Of a stretch of 64,000 nt of DNA, positions 61,524 through 64,000 are shown in pieces. Position numbers and translations under genes: made by a program. The notes beneath the pieces were generated by a model, which saw nothing but the letters and a program-made list of their open reading frames with translations, was not told the DNA's origin and did not search any database. Origin of the DNA: Acanthaster planci (lineage: Eukaryota; Echinodermata; Asteroidea; Valvatida; Acanthasteridae); contig NW_019091428.1 in the NCBI RefSeq assembly GCF_001949145.1, positions 1,049,176 to 1,113,175 on the forward strand, in the 5' to 3' direction. Position 1 is the first letter of the stretch. Each line of letters opens with the position of its first letter.

Positions 61524-64000
61524 GACTGGCGCTGTTGCCGGAATGATAGAAGTCTCCGTGAACGCACCACCTCAAGTTTTCTGTTTTGAAAAAAAAGCCA
61601 ACTTCAATTTTCGACCCAAACTCACAGAACGAACTCTGGAAATCTGCAAGTCGGCGTGCGACTTCCAGTACGTTGCGAAACAGAATGGACAATAACAAAT
61701 CTTACTTGGTATGAATCTACTGCCTTAAAATTAAATGCATCGTGGATGTGGTTTTTCGAAAGAAAAGAGAATAGGAAAACCGAAAATAAAAATATAAAAA
61801 GGACCTAGTAATAGTTATTAGAATAACAACTGCATTTCATTAAGCGCCTAATGCGTTTAAGTTCCTGAGCACTTTTCTTAAAAAGTCCACCTTGGTATTC
61901 TAGAAATGCAGGAAACCCAAATAAATGTTACAGACTGACACTGACGTGTTTATTATTTTAAAAAGATGGCTTTTACGGGAAAGGAAGTGGGACTGCTGTG
62001 GCCAGAAAAGAAAGTTGTGATTATCTCCGCAGATATCCTGTGAGCGGCAAATACTCCTTATAAGGGCGCAAGGGAAGTCCAAGTTTAACGACTGTTGTAG
62101 TAAAGATATTAAATCGAAACTACACAATCCTTCTTCAGGGTATGATGGTGTTGTCTAATTTTATCCATTTCCTTCTCATCGACAAAAAGAAAGGCACCAC
62201 AATGACTTTGTATTCTACCACACATTAGTTGCGTGAGTGTAGAAATTGCGATGCATTGGGAATCAAATTCACACAAATCACAGGCAGTAAAATGCCACTG
62301 AATGATGCGCGCTCAGTCAAGATGGCTACCAGATGGCATTATGAGTACGGACCTGCTTTGGTTTTCGAGGCCCTATCGCTTAAATCTCCATGCATTGTAC
62401 CCTCCCGTAAAATTCATGCGTTGGGTAAAAACCCGTTTGTATAAAATAATGAACAATGACACAAAATCTCGGAGAAATATGTGTTGTTTGGAATAGGTTT
62501 TTCACACAATTTGAAGAATGACCTGTGTGTCATTCCATTCATCAAGCTCTGTGTTTGTATAAAGCCCGGTTTTCATTGAGTTGAAACAAAGTGTATAGAC
62601 CATCTCTGCAACTCAACGCCGGCTCGCCATGGTTGAACCTGATCCAATTTTTCCGACAATGTTTACGTTAGTCATGATGAAGTGTTCTCATATCAATGCG
62701 TATCGTTGGGGACTGATCGGCGATGTTCTCTGCACCCCTCTACGTCGACATGGAAACCAGGCTTGATTTGGCGTGACGGTTACAGATGACGGCAACCCGT
62801 GTGTTATGGAATGCGGCATATTTACATCCCGAGTAACGAACATCGAAAGAAAATATTCAGACTTCATTTAAACAGGTGTGTTGTATCTTACGCACTGGCG
62901 TAAATGTCACACGTACGTGCAAGAATATGAAAAGAAAAGGCCAACACGTGACTGTATTAAGATTTTTCTTCCTTTTTAATTCAAATTGCATTATTCCATA
63001 GCCGCCGAGAAGACGTGCTGGAAAGAAGTTCTTTGTTGACACTCTATATGAAAGGTTATCTCTTTGATTATAAAGCCTTTGGCTAATGTTATTGACTCTG
63101 GTTTATACGGCGCTTCTCTCACTTCCTTTTGTAAAGTTGGGTCAACTATGCGCCTCATGTAGCGCCAATGTCACCAATGTTCAACAATCACCATTGCACA
63201 TACAGCACACTTTTAACTTTCTAGTTACAATGCACAGTGTTCACAATCTGCTTTTGAGTAAGTTATTTCAAACTTTCGTTTGTGACGTTGCCAGTGCGAA
63301 GCTTGGTAGGTGACGATGATGGGCCAGTTTAATGTCCAGTGGTGCACCCAACATTTGCCGTGAGGGAGAGGGCTCGGACCCCAAAATTGACCCTCCATAT
63401 TGCTCATGATACACGCCCAAATCTTTCCATTCCGGTTGCACCACAGGGAACTCAGAGCTTGCAGTTTAACATAATTGGATCTTAGTTTTTGAGAAACTAA
63501 AAAAAAGGTTAAAAACCTCGAGCCCCGTGGGGGCGTCTCCACAATTCTCCATGAATCTGCGAACTCCCAATGCTAAACAAATCTGAAGCCATGATCTGCT
63601 AACGTTACAGAGTGACACCACAGACTGAAAAGATCGACAGAATCTATTATATTTACAACAACGTGGTCCAAAATTAAGCTCATTTCAGGACAGTTTTTAC
63701 AGAGAATACCGACTGTCATTTTCTTTATTGCTAGTTTTTATGTCACTATTTCCTTGGTGGCAGCACCAGACGCTCTAACATCACCAGGCAACATTCTGCT
63801 TGTATCTTTTTCGGTCCTAACAACGGAAGAGCTGGGATTCCAACATCCCTCATTTACAAGCCTCTTCCCACTAAGTCAAATCGAATATTTTAAGAAATAT
63901 GTAAACAATTACTGTCAGTACTTTTAGGGGAATGACACCCGACTGAACTTTCTTAAGGAACTGTAATTTAATTTTCAAATCGCAATAAAATATTTTGCCA
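61524..64000. other. Upstream flank of the adhesion GPCR; no gene recognised
   Basis: Should contain the GPCR promoter. No TATA box or clear CpG island was singled out. The minus ORF at 63225-63542 and others have no recognisable family. A short stretch near 62730-62760 resembles 13600-13645. Confidence 0.4.

Noticed and set aside
63225-63542. 105-aa minus ORF near the right edge
   Set aside because: Not recognised as any protein; possibly part of an unidentified repeat, but no evidence in the window.

Overview
The window is animal genomic DNA, about 40% GC and intron-rich, with ordinary GT-AG splice signals. Family content (an adhesion GPCR with SUEL-lectin, hormone-receptor and LU modules, PIH1D1, AMN1, a rolling stone-like membrane protein), many TAGGCCTA and TACATGTA palindromes, and non-LTR, foldback and MITE-like repeats suggest a marine invertebrate deuterostome (echinoderm, hemichordate or lancelet). 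I cannot choose between these from sequence alone. Exon models were built by hand from splice signals, reading-phase continuity and recalled family consensus. All phases close, but no transcript data were available.

Left part (1-18.5 kb): two intronless sulfotransferase-like genes lie in tandem on + (1803-2699 and 8949-9854). Between them sits a broken copy of AMN1 exon 2 with its flanking introns (about 3.85-5.32 kb). This is the scar of a tandem duplication of a [sulfotransferase + AMN1 5' end] unit. The homology stops within about 10 bp of a foldback element whose arms carry a GGGCGAAGTGG minisatellite (5330-6005). A remnant of a third copy of the sulfotransferase 3' flank lies near 13.66-13.78 kb. 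The intact six-exon AMN1 gene follows (14227-18486). A non-LTR retrotransposon end lies at about 12 kb.

Middle (19.8-39.3 kb): PIH1D1 is on - (seven coding exons, 321 aa predicted), convergent with AMN1. Its 10.4-kb fifth intron contains a complete opposite-strand gene for a 944-aa BEN-domain protein (27633-32041), with a probable promoter and non-coding first exon near 25.2-25.8 kb.

Right part (39.3-64 kb): a rolling stone family gene (40693-44391, +) is divergent from PIH1D1. It converges on a large adhesion-GPCR gene on - (61523 down to 47406, at least 24 coding exons, more than 1254 aa). Its order is signal peptide, LRRNT, four LRRs, LRRCT, LU domain, Thr-rich stalk, SUEL lectin, hormone-receptor domain, GAIN, GPS, seven TM helices and a cytoplasmic tail. 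This combination is not one I recognise, and is the most notable object in the window. The terminal exon was not found. Nothing coding was recognised in 61.5-64 kb.

The genes do not form a pathway. They are neighbours with independent roles: sulfotransfer-like chemistry, an LRR cell-cycle-type protein, R2TP chaperone adaptor, putative BEN DNA-binding factor, membrane protein and adhesion receptor.
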